Below, in pieces: positions 35,569 to 43,116 of a stretch of DNA of 64,000 bases. Made by a program: the position numbers and the translations under genes. Position 1 is the first letter of the stretch. Each line of letters begins with the position of its first letter. The notes under the pieces were generated by a model, which made no database searches, was not told where the DNA came from, and was given only the letters and a program-made list of their open reading frames with translations. Source of the DNA: Deferribacter thermophilus (GTDB lineage Bacteria; Chrysiogenota; Deferribacteres; Deferribacterales; Deferribacteraceae); assembly GCF_049472675.1 (NCBI RefSeq), contig NZ_JAPNXM010000012.1, positions 1 to 64,000 on the forward strand, written 5' to 3'.

Positions 35569-36738
35569 TTATAAATTACCAAAAATTATTCCTGCAAATG
35601 TTGACATTATCACTACAAGCACAACATAAGCAACAGTTTTTTTAGTACCAATGACACTTCTAATTACCAACATATTTGGTAAACTTAATGCAGGGCCACT
35701 CAATAATAGTGCCAAAGCAGGCCCCTTACCCATACCTGCACCTAAAAGCCCCTGTAATATTGGTACTTCTGTCAATGTAGCAAAATACATAAAAGCACCT
35801 ACAACCGATGCAAAAAAGTTTGCACCAAAACTATTTCCACCCACTAAATTCTCAACAATTTCTTTTGGTATAATCCCATTACCACTATTTGGTCTACCCA
35901 GTAAAAAACCAGCAACTAAAACACCTATAAACAATAACGGAATTATCTGCTTAGAATATTCCCAAGTCTCACTAAGCCATGCAATTCGCTCACCCTTTTC
36001 ATACCATTTAAACACTATGACTATAAGTCCAATAAATGATAACAGCACCAACCACCATTTTATACTGTAAATAAAACTAAATATTGTCCCAAATCTATTT
36101 GGCTTTGCCCATGTAGCAAAAATCAATATACCCACTAACATAGCAAAAAACAGAATATCTTTATATAGAGGTCTCTCCTTTTCATTTATCGATACAGAAG
36201 GGATATTGTTTACTCTTTTTGCATCCTCTTTACCAAAAAGTAACTCCATTATTAAACCTATAATAATAGCAAAAGATATTGCACCAATTGCCCTTGCCAA
36301 ACCAAGTTGCCACCCAAGTATCCTTGCAGTTAATACAATAGCCAAAACATTAATTGCAGGACCAGAATATACAAAAGCTGTTGCAGGACCAATTCCTGCT
36401 CCTCTTGCGTAAATACCTGCAAAAAGAGGTAAAATAGTACAAGAACAAACCGCTAAAATAGTCCCTGAAACAGATGCCACAGAATAGGAAACGATCTTTT
36501 TTGCACCTCTACCAAAGTATTTTATCACTGATGCTTGAGATACAAATGAAGATATCCCTCCTGCAATAAAAAGAGCTGGTATCAAACAGGTTAAGGTATG
36601 CTCCCTAACATATTCTTGCAACATCAATACAGCTTCTATCACTGCATTTTGATATTTTTTCGAGTGAAATGGTATGAAATAAAAAATTAAAAAAAGTGTT
36701 ATTAAAGTAAAAAAAATGTTTCTTTCTTTTTTTTCCAT
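35569..36738 (-). CDS. DUF318/ArsP-type permease
   Basis: A 389-residue inner-membrane protein with eight to ten transmembrane segments. It has the duplicated signatures of the DUF318 permease family: 'VSGTILAVCSCTILPLFAGIYARGAGIGPATAFVYSGPAINV' in the first half, and 'ATLTEVPILQGLLGAGMGKGPALALLLSGPALSLPNMLVI' in the second. Family members include ArsP (organoarsenical efflux) and other metal(loid) exporters. The divergent arsR gene with an As(III)-type cysteine motif suggests arsenic or antimony as trigger. A GAGGTTG ribosome-binding site precedes the ATG. Confidence 0.85.
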   Translation of the reverse strand: MEKKERNIFFTLITLFLIFYFIPFHSKKYQNAVIEAVLMLQEYVREHTLTCLIPALFIAGGISSFVSQASVIKYFGRGAKKIVSYSVASVSGTILAVCSCTILPLFAGIYARGAGIGPATAFVYSGPAINVLAIVLTARILGWQLGLARAIGAISFAIIIGLIMELLFGKEDAKRVNNIPSVSINEKERPLYKDILFFAMLVGILIFATWAKPNRFGTIFSFIYSIKWWLVLLSFIGLIVIVFKWYEKGERIAWLSETWEYSKQIIPLLFIGVLVAGFLLGRPNSGNGIIPKEIVENLVGGNSFGANFFASVVGAFMYFATLTEVPILQGLLGAGMGKGPALALLLSGPALSLPNMLVIRSVIGTKKTVAYVVLVVIMSTFAGIIFGNL

Positions 36739-36771
36739 AACAACCTCATTTATTATATTTCGTTGAATATA

Positions 36772-36821
36772 AAAATATCATGAAAATAATACTTGTCAAC
36801 TTATTTTTTTTAAAATATTAT
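36772..36821. promoter_or_regulatory. Overlapping divergent promoters of the arsR and permease genes
   Basis: Plus strand: TTGTCA (36793-36798), 17 bases, TATTAT (36816-36821), which would start transcription at the arsR ATG. Minus strand: TTGACA (36794-36799), 16 bases, TATTTT (36772-36777) toward the permease. The two -35 boxes share five base pairs, so the promoters must compete or be co-controlled by the ArsR protein. Confidence 0.6.
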
Positions 36822-36827
36822 ATTTTT

Positions 36828-37169
36828 ATGGAAATGAACAAAACAGCTGAAGTGTTTAAATCTTTAGGAGAAAAAAACAGATTACGGATTGCCCTACTTC
36901 TCTCAGAAAGACCTATGTGTGTATGCGAAATCAATGAAGTTTTACACATTGCTCTTTCAACAATATCTGCCCATTTAAAACATTTAAAATATGCTGGTAT
37001 AATAACTGATGAAAAAGATGGAAGATGGGTAATCTACAAACTCAGTAATGATCCTTTCATACAAAAACTAATTAATGATATAAAACAAGCATTAAAAGAT
37101 GATGAGCAATTTTTAGCCGATAAAAAGAAAGCCTCTAATGTTTCAAGGGACACTATAACTAAATGTTAA
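36828..37169 (+). CDS. arsR: ArsR-family metalloregulator
   Basis: A 113-residue winged-helix repressor: 'FKSLGEKNRLRIALLL', then 'MCVCEINEVLHIALSTISAHLKHLKYAGII', the recognition helix. 'CVCE' corresponds to the CVC As(III)/Sb(III)-binding site of classic ArsR proteins. The ATG at 36828 is preferred; an in-frame ATG at 36780 would only add an AT-rich promoter-like stretch. There is no ribosome-binding site, and the -10 box ends seven bases before the ATG, so the message may be leaderless. Confidence 0.85.
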   Translation: MEMNKTAEVFKSLGEKNRLRIALLLSERPMCVCEINEVLHIALSTISAHLKHLKYAGIITDEKDGRWVIYKLSNDPFIQKLINDIKQALKDDEQFLADKKKASNVSRDTITKC

Positions 37170-37173
37170 TTTG

Positions 37174-37581
37174 CTATTGCAAGCCTAATCTTTTATATTC
37201 TTTATAAATACATTTATTCATAACAATTGGTATGCCAGCTTCCTCTGCAATCTGCTTTGCTTCATCTGAGTAAACATCTTCCTGCAACCAAATAAACCTT
37301 GCCCCTTTTTTAATTGCCTCTTTTACAATTTCTGGAGCAAATTCGCTCTTTCTAAAAACATCGACTATATCAGGGACAACAGGGACTTCTGCTATACTTT
37401 TATAAGCTTTTACACCTAAAACTTCCTCTTCATTAGGGTTAACTGGATAACAATTATAACCTTTGCTCATTAAAAATTTCATAATATGATTACTCGCTCT
37501 TGCCGGGTTATTTGATGCTCCCACTATCACAATATTTTTAGCTTTCTCTAAAAAATCTTTTATAAAATCATCGGTTAACAT
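37174..37581 (-). CDS. CoA-binding domain protein (YccU-like)
   Basis: A 135-residue Rossmann protein of the CoA-binding family: 'NIVIVGASNNPARASNHIMKFLMSKGYNCYPVNPNEEEVLG' at the N-terminus and 'ARFIWLQEDVYSDEA' later. Related stand-alone domains bind acyl-CoA, but their physiological role is unclear. It ends five bases from the convergent arsR stop and precedes no other obvious partner. Confidence 0.87.
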   Translation of the reverse strand: MLTDDFIKDFLEKAKNIVIVGASNNPARASNHIMKFLMSKGYNCYPVNPNEEEVLGVKAYKSIAEVPVVPDIVDVFRKSEFAPEIVKEAIKKGARFIWLQEDVYSDEAKQIAEEAGIPIVMNKCIYKEYKRLGLQ

Positions 37582-37589
37582 CTTCCCTC

Positions 37590-38213
37590 CTAAGCAAAAT
37601 TATCTATAATTTTACCAAGCATTTCATCAATTATTTTAGTAGATTTCAAGTTTGCCTCAAAATAATTTTTAGATACAATCATATCTACAATCTCTCTTGC
37701 AACATCTACATTTGACGCTTCTAAATAGCCAGGCATAATCTCATATTGATTATTTGATACTTTATTTCCATTTGTATCAAAAAGCTCTATTTTACCTAAT
37801 GGCTCATTATCAATATAGATCGAACCATCTAAAGTAATTCGCACATCTTTACCTTTAGCAGCCGAGAACAAAATGTCACCATTGGGATTTACAATATTTC
37901 CATTTTTATCAACAGAGAAATGACCAAACCGTGTAAATACCTCTTCACCGTTTCCATTTAAAAGTTTAAAAAAACCTTCTCCATTAATGGCTAAATCTAA
38001 ATTTCTACCTGTATAAATAAGATACCCCTGTTTATCATTATCCTTTATTGTAAAAACATTAACTCCACCTTTAGATAAAGTGTTATTATAGCTCAATACT
38101 CTCTTAAAACCAGGCGTATTTATATTAGCAATATTGTAAGCATTGTTATCAACCCTTTTTATTGCAGCGTTTAATGCTGATAGAGAACTGTATAACCCTT
38201 TTATCATATTCAT
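37590..38213 (-). CDS. Flagellar basal-body rod/hook family protein (FlgF/FlgG-like)
   Basis: A 207-residue member of the FlgE/F/G axial protein family. The N-terminal rod motif is 'MIKGLYSSLSALNAAIKRVDNNAYNIANINTPGFKR', the central 'GRNLDLAINGEGFFKL' is typical, and the C-terminal coiled helix ends 'NVDVAREIVDMIVSKNYFEANLKS'. It lacks an intact long middle domain, so it is shorter than usual FlgG (about 260). It stands alone, apart from other flagellar genes, so a FlgF-like accessory role is possible. Confidence 0.8.
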   Translation of the reverse strand: MNMIKGLYSSLSALNAAIKRVDNNAYNIANINTPGFKRVLSYNNTLSKGGVNVFTIKDNDKQGYLIYTGRNLDLAINGEGFFKLLNGNGEEVFTRFGHFSVDKNGNIVNPNGDILFSAAKGKDVRITLDGSIYIDNEPLGKIELFDTNGNKVSNNQYEIMPGYLEASNVDVAREIVDMIVSKNYFEANLKSTKIIDEMLGKIIDNFA

Positions 38214-38246
38214 AATTTAACATCATTGTATTTTTTTGCAATAAAT

Positions 38247-38260
38247 TTGATTGTAATCAA
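38247..38260 (+). promoter_or_regulatory. FNR/DNR-type operator (TTGAT-N4-ATCAA)
   Basis: TTGATTGTAATCAA is an exact match to the FNR-family consensus and sits in the 104-base divergent region between the flagellar-type gene and the DUF1858 protein. A TACTAT -10-like hexamer (38279-38284) lies about 25 bases downstream, consistent with activation of the plus-strand cluster. Confidence 0.65.
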
Positions 38261-38317
38261 AGATAAAAATGCCTACTTTACTATCTTATGAAATAACAAA
38301 ACTAAACGAGGTGAAAT

Positions 38318-39523
38318 ATGATAATTACAGAAAAAACAAAAATTAAAGAGGTTATAGATAATCATCCAAACAGTATATATTTCTTTAAAAACTTAGGATT
38401 GGCAAATTTAGAAGACGCGAAAAGTCCAATAAAACTTTTGTCACTAAAATCTGTTTCTGAAATAAAAAAAATAAATTTAGAAACATTAATAAAACAACTC
38501 AATGAATATCTAAAAATAGAAACAAATAAAACTGATATTACATTAGTAGAAAACAACAAAAAAGGTGAAATAAAAGTTTACGGTGTACTTCCATGTCCAG
38601 TAAGAGTACCACTTTTAGAAAAATTAAACGAAGCTATTACTGATTTTGAAGAAAAAAACAGTACCACAGTTGAGGTAAATTTAGAATCAGCATCCAAAGG
38701 CCTTGGATGGCTAAAAGACTCTGTTGATTTTGCAGATGATAAAACAATCCCCGATATAATTATTTCTGCTGGTTTTGAATTTTTATTCTCACAAAATGCT
38801 CAAGAAAGAATTAAAAAAGGCTTTTTCATTGACTGCTTTCCAAATAAATTAAATGATGATTTTAAAGATATAAACCTTAAAGACCCTTTTAATGCACTAT
38901 CTGTATTTGCCGTAGTTCCAGCTATTTTTATGATAAATGAACAAGAATTAGATAATGAAAAAATTCCAGGGTCTTGGGAAGAACTCCTTTATGGCAACTA
39001 TGAAAACAAAGTATCAATACCTGTTGGAGATTTTGATCTTTTTAACAGTATACTTTTACATATTTATAAAGAGTTTGGTGAAAGCGGCATAGAAAGATTA
39101 AAAAAGATTATGTTTAAAAGCTTACATCCAACTGTAGCTGTAAAAACCCAACAGATGAAAAATACAGCCAAACCCGCAATCACTGTTATGCCATACTTCT
39201 TCTCAAAGATGGTAAGATCCTTAAATAGCGTCAAAATTGTATGGCCAAAAGATGGTGCTATTATAAGCCCAATATTTGCACTTATTAGAAAGGATTCAGC
39301 AGAAAAAATAAAACCTTTAATTGATACTATTTTTTCAAAAGAAGTTGGCAATATATTATCTCAACATGGTCTTTTCCCATCTTTACATAAGGATGTAAAA
39401 AATAGCCTAATAGAGCCAGCAAATTTTAAATGGGTTGGATGGGATTATATTTTGAATAATGACACTGAAAATCTTATAAATGAATTAAATAAAAATTTTA
39501 ACGAATTTATAGGGGTAGCATAA
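38318..39523 (+). CDS. Cytosolic solute-binding-like protein with DUF1858-like N-terminus
   Basis: A 401-residue protein with two parts. Residues 1-70 resemble a DUF1858 module ('IKEVIDNHPNSIYFFKNLGLANL'), without the Cys pair many DUF1858 domains have. From about 85 to the end it resembles a type II periplasmic binding protein of the iron/molybdate class: 'VYGVLPCPVRVPLLEKLNEAITDFEEK', 'PGSWEELLYGNYENKVSIP', 'ISPIFALIRKDSAEKIKPLIDTIF'. There is no signal peptide or lipobox, so it should stay in the cytoplasm, which is odd for a binding protein. It starts a four-gene unit; the GTPase gene begins at its stop codon. A GAGGTG ribosome-binding site is present. Function unknown. Confidence 0.72.
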   Translation: MIITEKTKIKEVIDNHPNSIYFFKNLGLANLEDAKSPIKLLSLKSVSEIKKINLETLIKQLNEYLKIETNKTDITLVENNKKGEIKVYGVLPCPVRVPLLEKLNEAITDFEEKNSTTVEVNLESASKGLGWLKDSVDFADDKTIPDIIISAGFEFLFSQNAQERIKKGFFIDCFPNKLNDDFKDINLKDPFNALSVFAVVPAIFMINEQELDNEKIPGSWEELLYGNYENKVSIPVGDFDLFNSILLHIYKEFGESGIERLKKIMFKSLHPTVAVKTQQMKNTAKPAITVMPYFFSKMVRSLNSVKIVWPKDGAIISPIFALIRKDSAEKIKPLIDTIFSKEVGNILSQHGLFPSLHKDVKNSLIEPANFKWVGWDYILNNDTENLINELNKNFNEFIGVA

Positions 39524-40209
39524 TGAAACTGATAACTATTAGCGGACCTCCATCATCAGGAAAAACAAGCGTTATTTTAAAATGTATTGATGAATTACTC
39601 CAAAAAGGGGTAAAAATTGGTGTGGTTAAATTTGATTGCCTCACAACAGATGATGATAAAATTTATGCCAAAAAAGGGGTACCTGTCAAAAAAGGTTTAT
39701 CAGGTGCTATCTGTCCAGACCATTATTTTATAAGCAATATTGAAGAATGTTTTGAATGGGGAAAAAGTTTGGGTCTTGACATGTTAATAAGTGAAAGTGC
39801 TGGGCTTTGTAATAGATGTTCTCCACATATTAAAGATATTTTGGCTATTTGTGTTATTGATAATCTTGCAGGAATTAATACTCCCAAGAAGATTGGCCCA
39901 ATGCTTAAGGGCGCTGATATTGTTGTAATTACAAAAGGGGATATCGTCTCTCAAGCTGAAAGAGAAGTTTACGCTATGAAAGTTAAACTTGTAAATCCAA
40001 AAGCTCTTATTATGCATGTAAACGGTATAACTGGGCAAGGAGCAAATGAATTAGCTAATCTCCTTTTAAAATCAGCCAATATTGACTCTATATCAGAAAA
40101 GCAGCTCAGATTTACCATGCCAGCAGCTGTATGTTCTTACTGTCTTGGTGAAAAAAGGATTGGGAAACAATATCAAATGGGAAACATCAAAAAAATAGAA
40201 ATGGAGTAA
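39523..40209 (+). CDS. P-loop NTPase of the HypB/CobW/UreG type
   Basis: A 228-residue SIMIBI-class NTPase. Walker A is 'GPPSSGKTS' (residues 7-15), an acidic 'FDCLTTDDDKI' follows, 'LISESAGLCNRCSPH' is Walker-B-like with a CxxC, and 'VVITKGD' is the base-specificity motif. The C-terminus adds another CxxC ('CSYCLGEKRIGKQYQMG'). HypB, UreG and CobW relatives deliver Ni, Co or Zn to metalloenzymes; the cysteines here would suit metal handling. It overlaps the binding-protein stop by one base and the ABC ATPase follows after three bases. Target unknown. Confidence 0.75.
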   Translation: MKLITISGPPSSGKTSVILKCIDELLQKGVKIGVVKFDCLTTDDDKIYAKKGVPVKKGLSGAICPDHYFISNIEECFEWGKSLGLDMLISESAGLCNRCSPHIKDILAICVIDNLAGINTPKKIGPMLKGADIVVITKGDIVSQAEREVYAMKVKLVNPKALIMHVNGITGQGANELANLLLKSANIDSISEKQLRFTMPAAVCSYCLGEKRIGKQYQMGNIKKIEME

Positions 40210-40212
40210 CTT

Positions 40213-41193
40213 ATGAAAATAGGAGTTTTGTTGGAAAAGCACCCTTATATAAATGATATATTAGAAAGCTATAACATTAAAATAGAAAATCTTGATCTTG
40301 AGCTTGATGAATTTTTAAGCTCTTTAAATGAAGATTCCCTACAAGAGCATGGAGTTACAATAGATGAGATAAAACAAACTATTTTTTCTTTAATTCAAGA
40401 AATTGAAGAGATCAAAGATGAAGAGGATATATACGCAGTTGATACTTTAACAATTATAGGTGGATATGATAAGCATGGCAACAAAGAGAATTTAGAGATA
40501 ACAATCCACAAAGGCGAGATAATATCAGTTGTTGGGCCCACTGGTTCTGGAAAAAGTAGACTCCTTGCTGATATAGAGTGGTTAGCGCAAAAAGACACCA
40601 TTACTAAAAGAACTGTGTTAATAAATGGCAAAAAACCACCATTAGAACTTAGATATGCAACTGATAAAAAATTAGTAGCCCAATTATCACAAAATATGAA
40701 TTTTGTAGTAGATCTGACAGTTAAAGAGTTCCTTTATCTTCATGCTGAAAGTAGGATGGTGTTAAATACAGATAAAATAGTGATGGAAATATTCAATACT
40801 GCAAATGAACTTGCCGGCGAACAATTCGATCTTGATGCACCAATAACTTCCTTGAGTGGTGGACAATCAAGAGCTTTGATGATTGCAGACACGGCACTTT
40901 TATCAAAATCACCAATAGTATTAATTGACGAAATAGAAAATGCAGGGATTAATAGAAAAAAAGCTTTAGAACTTTTAGTCAAACAGGACAAAATTGTAAT
41001 TATGTCAACACACGATCCTATTCTTGCATTACTTGCTGATAAAAGATTGGTAATCAAAAATGGTAAAGTTAATAAAATCATAGAAACAACAAAAGAGGAA
41101 AAAGCTATTTTACCCTATTTAGAAGAGATAGATAACAAACTTTTAGCCGTTAGAAATAAATTAAGAGATGGTGAAATAATAAATAATATTTAA
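40213..41193 (+). CDS. Soluble ABC ATPase with DUF1858-like N-terminal extension
   Basis: A 326-residue ABC-type ATPase: Walker A 'GPTGSGKSR' (about residue 113), signature 'LSGGQSRALM', Walker B 'IVLIDE', H-loop 'STHDP'. The first 70 residues ('LLEKHPYINDILESYNIKIENLDLELDEFL') share the pattern of the DUF1858-like start of the binding protein two genes upstream. No membrane segment is present and no permease gene is nearby, so it is unlikely to power ordinary transport. It may act with the P-loop protein on a cytoplasmic target. Confidence 0.75.
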   Translation: MKIGVLLEKHPYINDILESYNIKIENLDLELDEFLSSLNEDSLQEHGVTIDEIKQTIFSLIQEIEEIKDEEDIYAVDTLTIIGGYDKHGNKENLEITIHKGEIISVVGPTGSGKSRLLADIEWLAQKDTITKRTVLINGKKPPLELRYATDKKLVAQLSQNMNFVVDLTVKEFLYLHAESRMVLNTDKIVMEIFNTANELAGEQFDLDAPITSLSGGQSRALMIADTALLSKSPIVLIDEIENAGINRKKALELLVKQDKIVIMSTHDPILALLADKRLVIKNGKVNKIIETTKEEKAILPYLEEIDNKLLAVRNKLRDGEIINNI

Positions 41194-41209
41194 ACGAAAG
41201 GAGGTTATC

Positions 41210-41452
41210 ATGCATGAAGGATGCAGCGGAATATTTGAAAATGGAAAACAAATTGTAGACAAACTTAGAGCTATGGGGTTTAGTAATCAATACATGCCTA
41301 TCCCAATGAAAAAGGTTTGTGAAAATTGCAATACCGAATTTGTAATGGAAACTTTTGAAGCAAGATGCCCAAATTGCAATATGACTTATGGAGTAACACC
41401 TTGTCATGCTTATGATCCAGAAAATATTAAAGCTGCAGGGATAAATTACTAA
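41210..41452 (+). CDS. Small zinc-ribbon protein of the DUF1858/ABC cluster
   Basis: An 80-residue protein with a CxxC-x14-CxxC zinc ribbon ('CENCNTEFVMETFEARCPNCN') and a further Cys-His ('TPCHAYDP'). A strong AAAGGAGG ribosome-binding site lies upstream and the gene starts 17 bases after the ABC ATPase. It is probably a small metal-binding or adaptor member of the same system; no named family recognised. Confidence 0.7.
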   Translation: MHEGCSGIFENGKQIVDKLRAMGFSNQYMPIPMKKVCENCNTEFVMETFEARCPNCNMTYGVTPCHAYDPENIKAAGINY

Positions 41453-41460
41453 AATTTTAT

Positions 41461-41491
41461 GTGCTTTCTCCTCATTTAAAGGGGGAAGCAC
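41461..41491 (+). other. Intercistronic hairpin
   Basis: GTGCTTTCTCC can pair with GGGGGAAGCAC (11 bp with two G-U pairs, 9-base loop) right after the zinc-ribbon stop. No T-run follows, so it is more likely an RNA stability or processing hairpin than a terminator. Confidence 0.4.
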
Positions 41492-41519
41492 TAAACTAAC
41501 ACAAAAACATTTAGAGGTT

Positions 41520-41858
41520 TTGATTATGTTCAAAAGAGAAATGAGTAAAGAGAAAAGGGTAAAAAAAGATGCTAAGATTTTAAAAAAATTTATAAAAGTT
41601 TATTGTAAAAAAAATCATCTAAAAAAAGGGGTTGCAGTATATAAAGATGGTTATTGTAAAGATTGTTTTGAACTTCTACAATACGCTTTAAAAAGGAACG
41701 AAAAGTGCCCTCTCGATCCCAAACCTCAATGTAAACACTGCCATATACACTGCTATAAGCCTGAATACAGGCAAAAAATTAAAGAGATAATGAAATATAG
41801 TGGAATGTATTTTTTAAAAAGAGGGCGATTAGACTGGCTATTCCACTACTTTTTTTAA
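41520..41858 (+). CDS. YgbA_NO (nitrous oxide-stimulated promoter) family protein
   Basis: A 112-residue cysteine-rich protein matching the YgbA_NO family: 'EKRVKKDAKILKKFIKVYCKKNH', 'YCKDCFELLQYALKRNEKCPLDPKPQCKHCHIHCYKPEYRQKIKEIMKYSG'. The five central cysteines plus His are the family hallmark. YgbA in E. coli is regulated by NsrR and linked to recovery from nitrosative stress, probably with an Fe-S cluster. It lies 67 bases after the zinc-ribbon gene on the same strand. Confidence 0.85.
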   Translation: MIMFKREMSKEKRVKKDAKILKKFIKVYCKKNHLKKGVAVYKDGYCKDCFELLQYALKRNEKCPLDPKPQCKHCHIHCYKPEYRQKIKEIMKYSGMYFLKRGRLDWLFHYFF

Positions 41859-42377
41859 TTATTTTTTTACAGCACCTTTATAAACTATAGAGTATCTATC
41901 ATCAGTAAAAGCATGCATCTCAGGGAATTTACCAAATACCCAACCATCAAAAACTAACTCTTTATTTTTGTATATTTTAACTTTTACAGCAGGGTTATTC
42001 TCATCAACACTTTTAGAAGTCATAACTCCAGTTTCATCCATTACAAAATCTGGTAAAAATGCTTCTACTTCAATAGCTAATGGTGTACCAGAAACTTCAG
42101 AAGTCTGTCCAATAATGATTTCTGTATCTAAATCCTTCTTTTCTATATTATCTTTAACCGTAATTAAAACACTTTTAAACATCTTAGCCACTTCATCAGG
42201 AACAACAATTCTTTTCTCAACCTTTTTCTGTGTATTTTCATTTTGGGCGTTATTTATAACTGTTTCCTGCTTTTTAACAGGCTCAGAATTTGTTGTAGCT
42301 GTATCCTCTTTCATTGTGTTTTGAGAACAAGCTATAAAAAACACTAAACTGATAAATAATAAAGCATACTTAGCCAT
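41859..42377 (-). CDS. DUF2155-domain lipoprotein
   Basis: A 172-residue lipoprotein with signal sequence and lipobox ending at Cys17 ('FFIACS'), a Thr/Asn/Lys-rich linker to about residue 58, then a DUF2155-type domain with the diagnostic 'WVFGKFPEMHAFTDDRYSI' end. It is presumably anchored in the outer or inner membrane facing the periplasm. Function unknown. It ends right next to the convergent YgbA_NO gene. Confidence 0.78.
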   Translation of the reverse strand: MAKYALLFISLVFFIACSQNTMKEDTATTNSEPVKKQETVINNAQNENTQKKVEKRIVVPDEVAKMFKSVLITVKDNIEKKDLDTEIIIGQTSEVSGTPLAIEVEAFLPDFVMDETGVMTSKSVDENNPAVKVKIYKNKELVFDGWVFGKFPEMHAFTDDRYSIVYKGAVKK

Positions 42378-42711
42378 CTTCCTACTCCTTTTCTTTATCT
42401 TGAATAGCTCTTATAATGCTAAATTGATTTTAAGTCAATAATTTTCTTTATATCTTTTTTACATTTATATTAAATTTTATATTCTTTATGATAGATTACA
42501 GAAGGATAAAATTCTTACACAAAATTAATTGCACTATGCTTAAATTTTTAAAATAATTTTTGTGAGAATTTGACTATTTTGTTACTATTATGCTTTTAAA
42601 ATAGTCGAATATGGAAGACTATAATGGACATTTTACGTCCCTATTTCGTCCCTTTTAAACATCATCATTTTTAGATTCTTTTATTATCAGATAGTTAGAA
42701 AGATAAATAAC
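42378..42711. other. 334-base gene-free stretch left of the tRNA-Ser genes
   Basis: No credible gene. It holds a 9-bp inverted repeat (GACTATTTT 42572-42580 / AAAATAGTC 42598-42606) and, nearby, two GTCCCT repeats in ACGTCCCTATTTCGTCCC (about 42636-42653). The base composition is strongly AT. No att-like duplication of the adjacent tRNA 3' end was found. Confidence 0.5.
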
Positions 42712-42801
42712 GGAGAGGGCGGGATTCGAACCCGCGGAACCCCTTTTGGGGGTTCACTCGCTTAGCAGGCGAGCGCCTTCGACCTACTCGGCCACCTCTC
42801 C
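42712..42801 (-). tRNA. tRNA-Ser (anticodon GCU)
   Basis: A 90-base class II tRNA: acceptor GGAGAGG pairs with CCTCTCC, the anticodon loop is CTGCTAA (anticodon GCT), there is a long variable arm (GAACCCCCAAAAGGGGTTC), and the T loop is GGTTCGAATCC. CCA is not encoded. It reads AGC/AGU codons. Confidence 0.95.
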
Positions 42802-42814
42802 TAACAAAAAAAAC

Positions 42815-42903
42815 GGAGGGGGAGGGATTCGAACCCCCGGTGGGCTCATCACCCACAGCGATTTTCAAGACCGCCGCCTTAAACCGGACTCGGCCACCCC
42901 TCC
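42815..42903 (-). tRNA. tRNA-Ser (anticodon UGA)
   Basis: An 89-base class II tRNA: acceptor GGAGGGG, anticodon loop CTTGAAA (anticodon TGA), long variable arm around GGGTGATGAGCCC, T loop GGTTCGAATCC. CCA is not encoded. It lies 13 bases upstream of the GCU tRNA on the same strand. Confidence 0.95.
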
Positions 42904-43018
42904 ATTTAGGGCGAAGCACTATATAATACAATAATAATTTTTTTTCAATACTTTTTCACCCAAAAAATAATTTTTGTTGATGTTTCTATCCACATCTATA
43001 AAATAACAATGAGAATTT

Positions 43019-43108
43019 GGAGAGGTGCCGGAGCCTGGCTTAACGGACCTGACTCGAAATCAGGTGAGCCACTTTTATGGCTCCGAGGGTTCAAATCCCT
43101 CCCTCTCC
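43019..43108 (+). tRNA. tRNA-Ser (anticodon CGA)
   Basis: A 90-base class II tRNA on the opposite strand from the other two: acceptor GGAGAGG / CCTCTCC, anticodon loop CTCGAAA (anticodon CGA), long variable arm (GAGCCACTTTTATGGCTC), T loop GGTTCAAATCC. CCA is not encoded. Confidence 0.95.
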
Positions 43109-43116
43109 GTATATAT

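Noticed and set aside
36780..36827. Upstream ATG extending ArsR by 16 residues
   Set aside because: The extra residues are encoded by the -35/-10 region and do not resemble the ArsR family N-terminus.
42424..42438. FNR-like box TTGATTTTAAGTCAA upstream of the DUF2155 lipoprotein
   Set aside because: Spacing is one base too long and one half-site is mismatched, unlike the exact box at 38247.
42636..42653. Integrase-gene remnant near tRNA-Ser
   Set aside because: The doubled GTCCCT stretch is too short to support a homology claim and no att duplication is present.
42695..42934. Open frames on both strands over the tRNA-Ser genes
   Set aside because: They lie over three well-formed class II tRNA genes and the proteins look like translated tRNA sequence.
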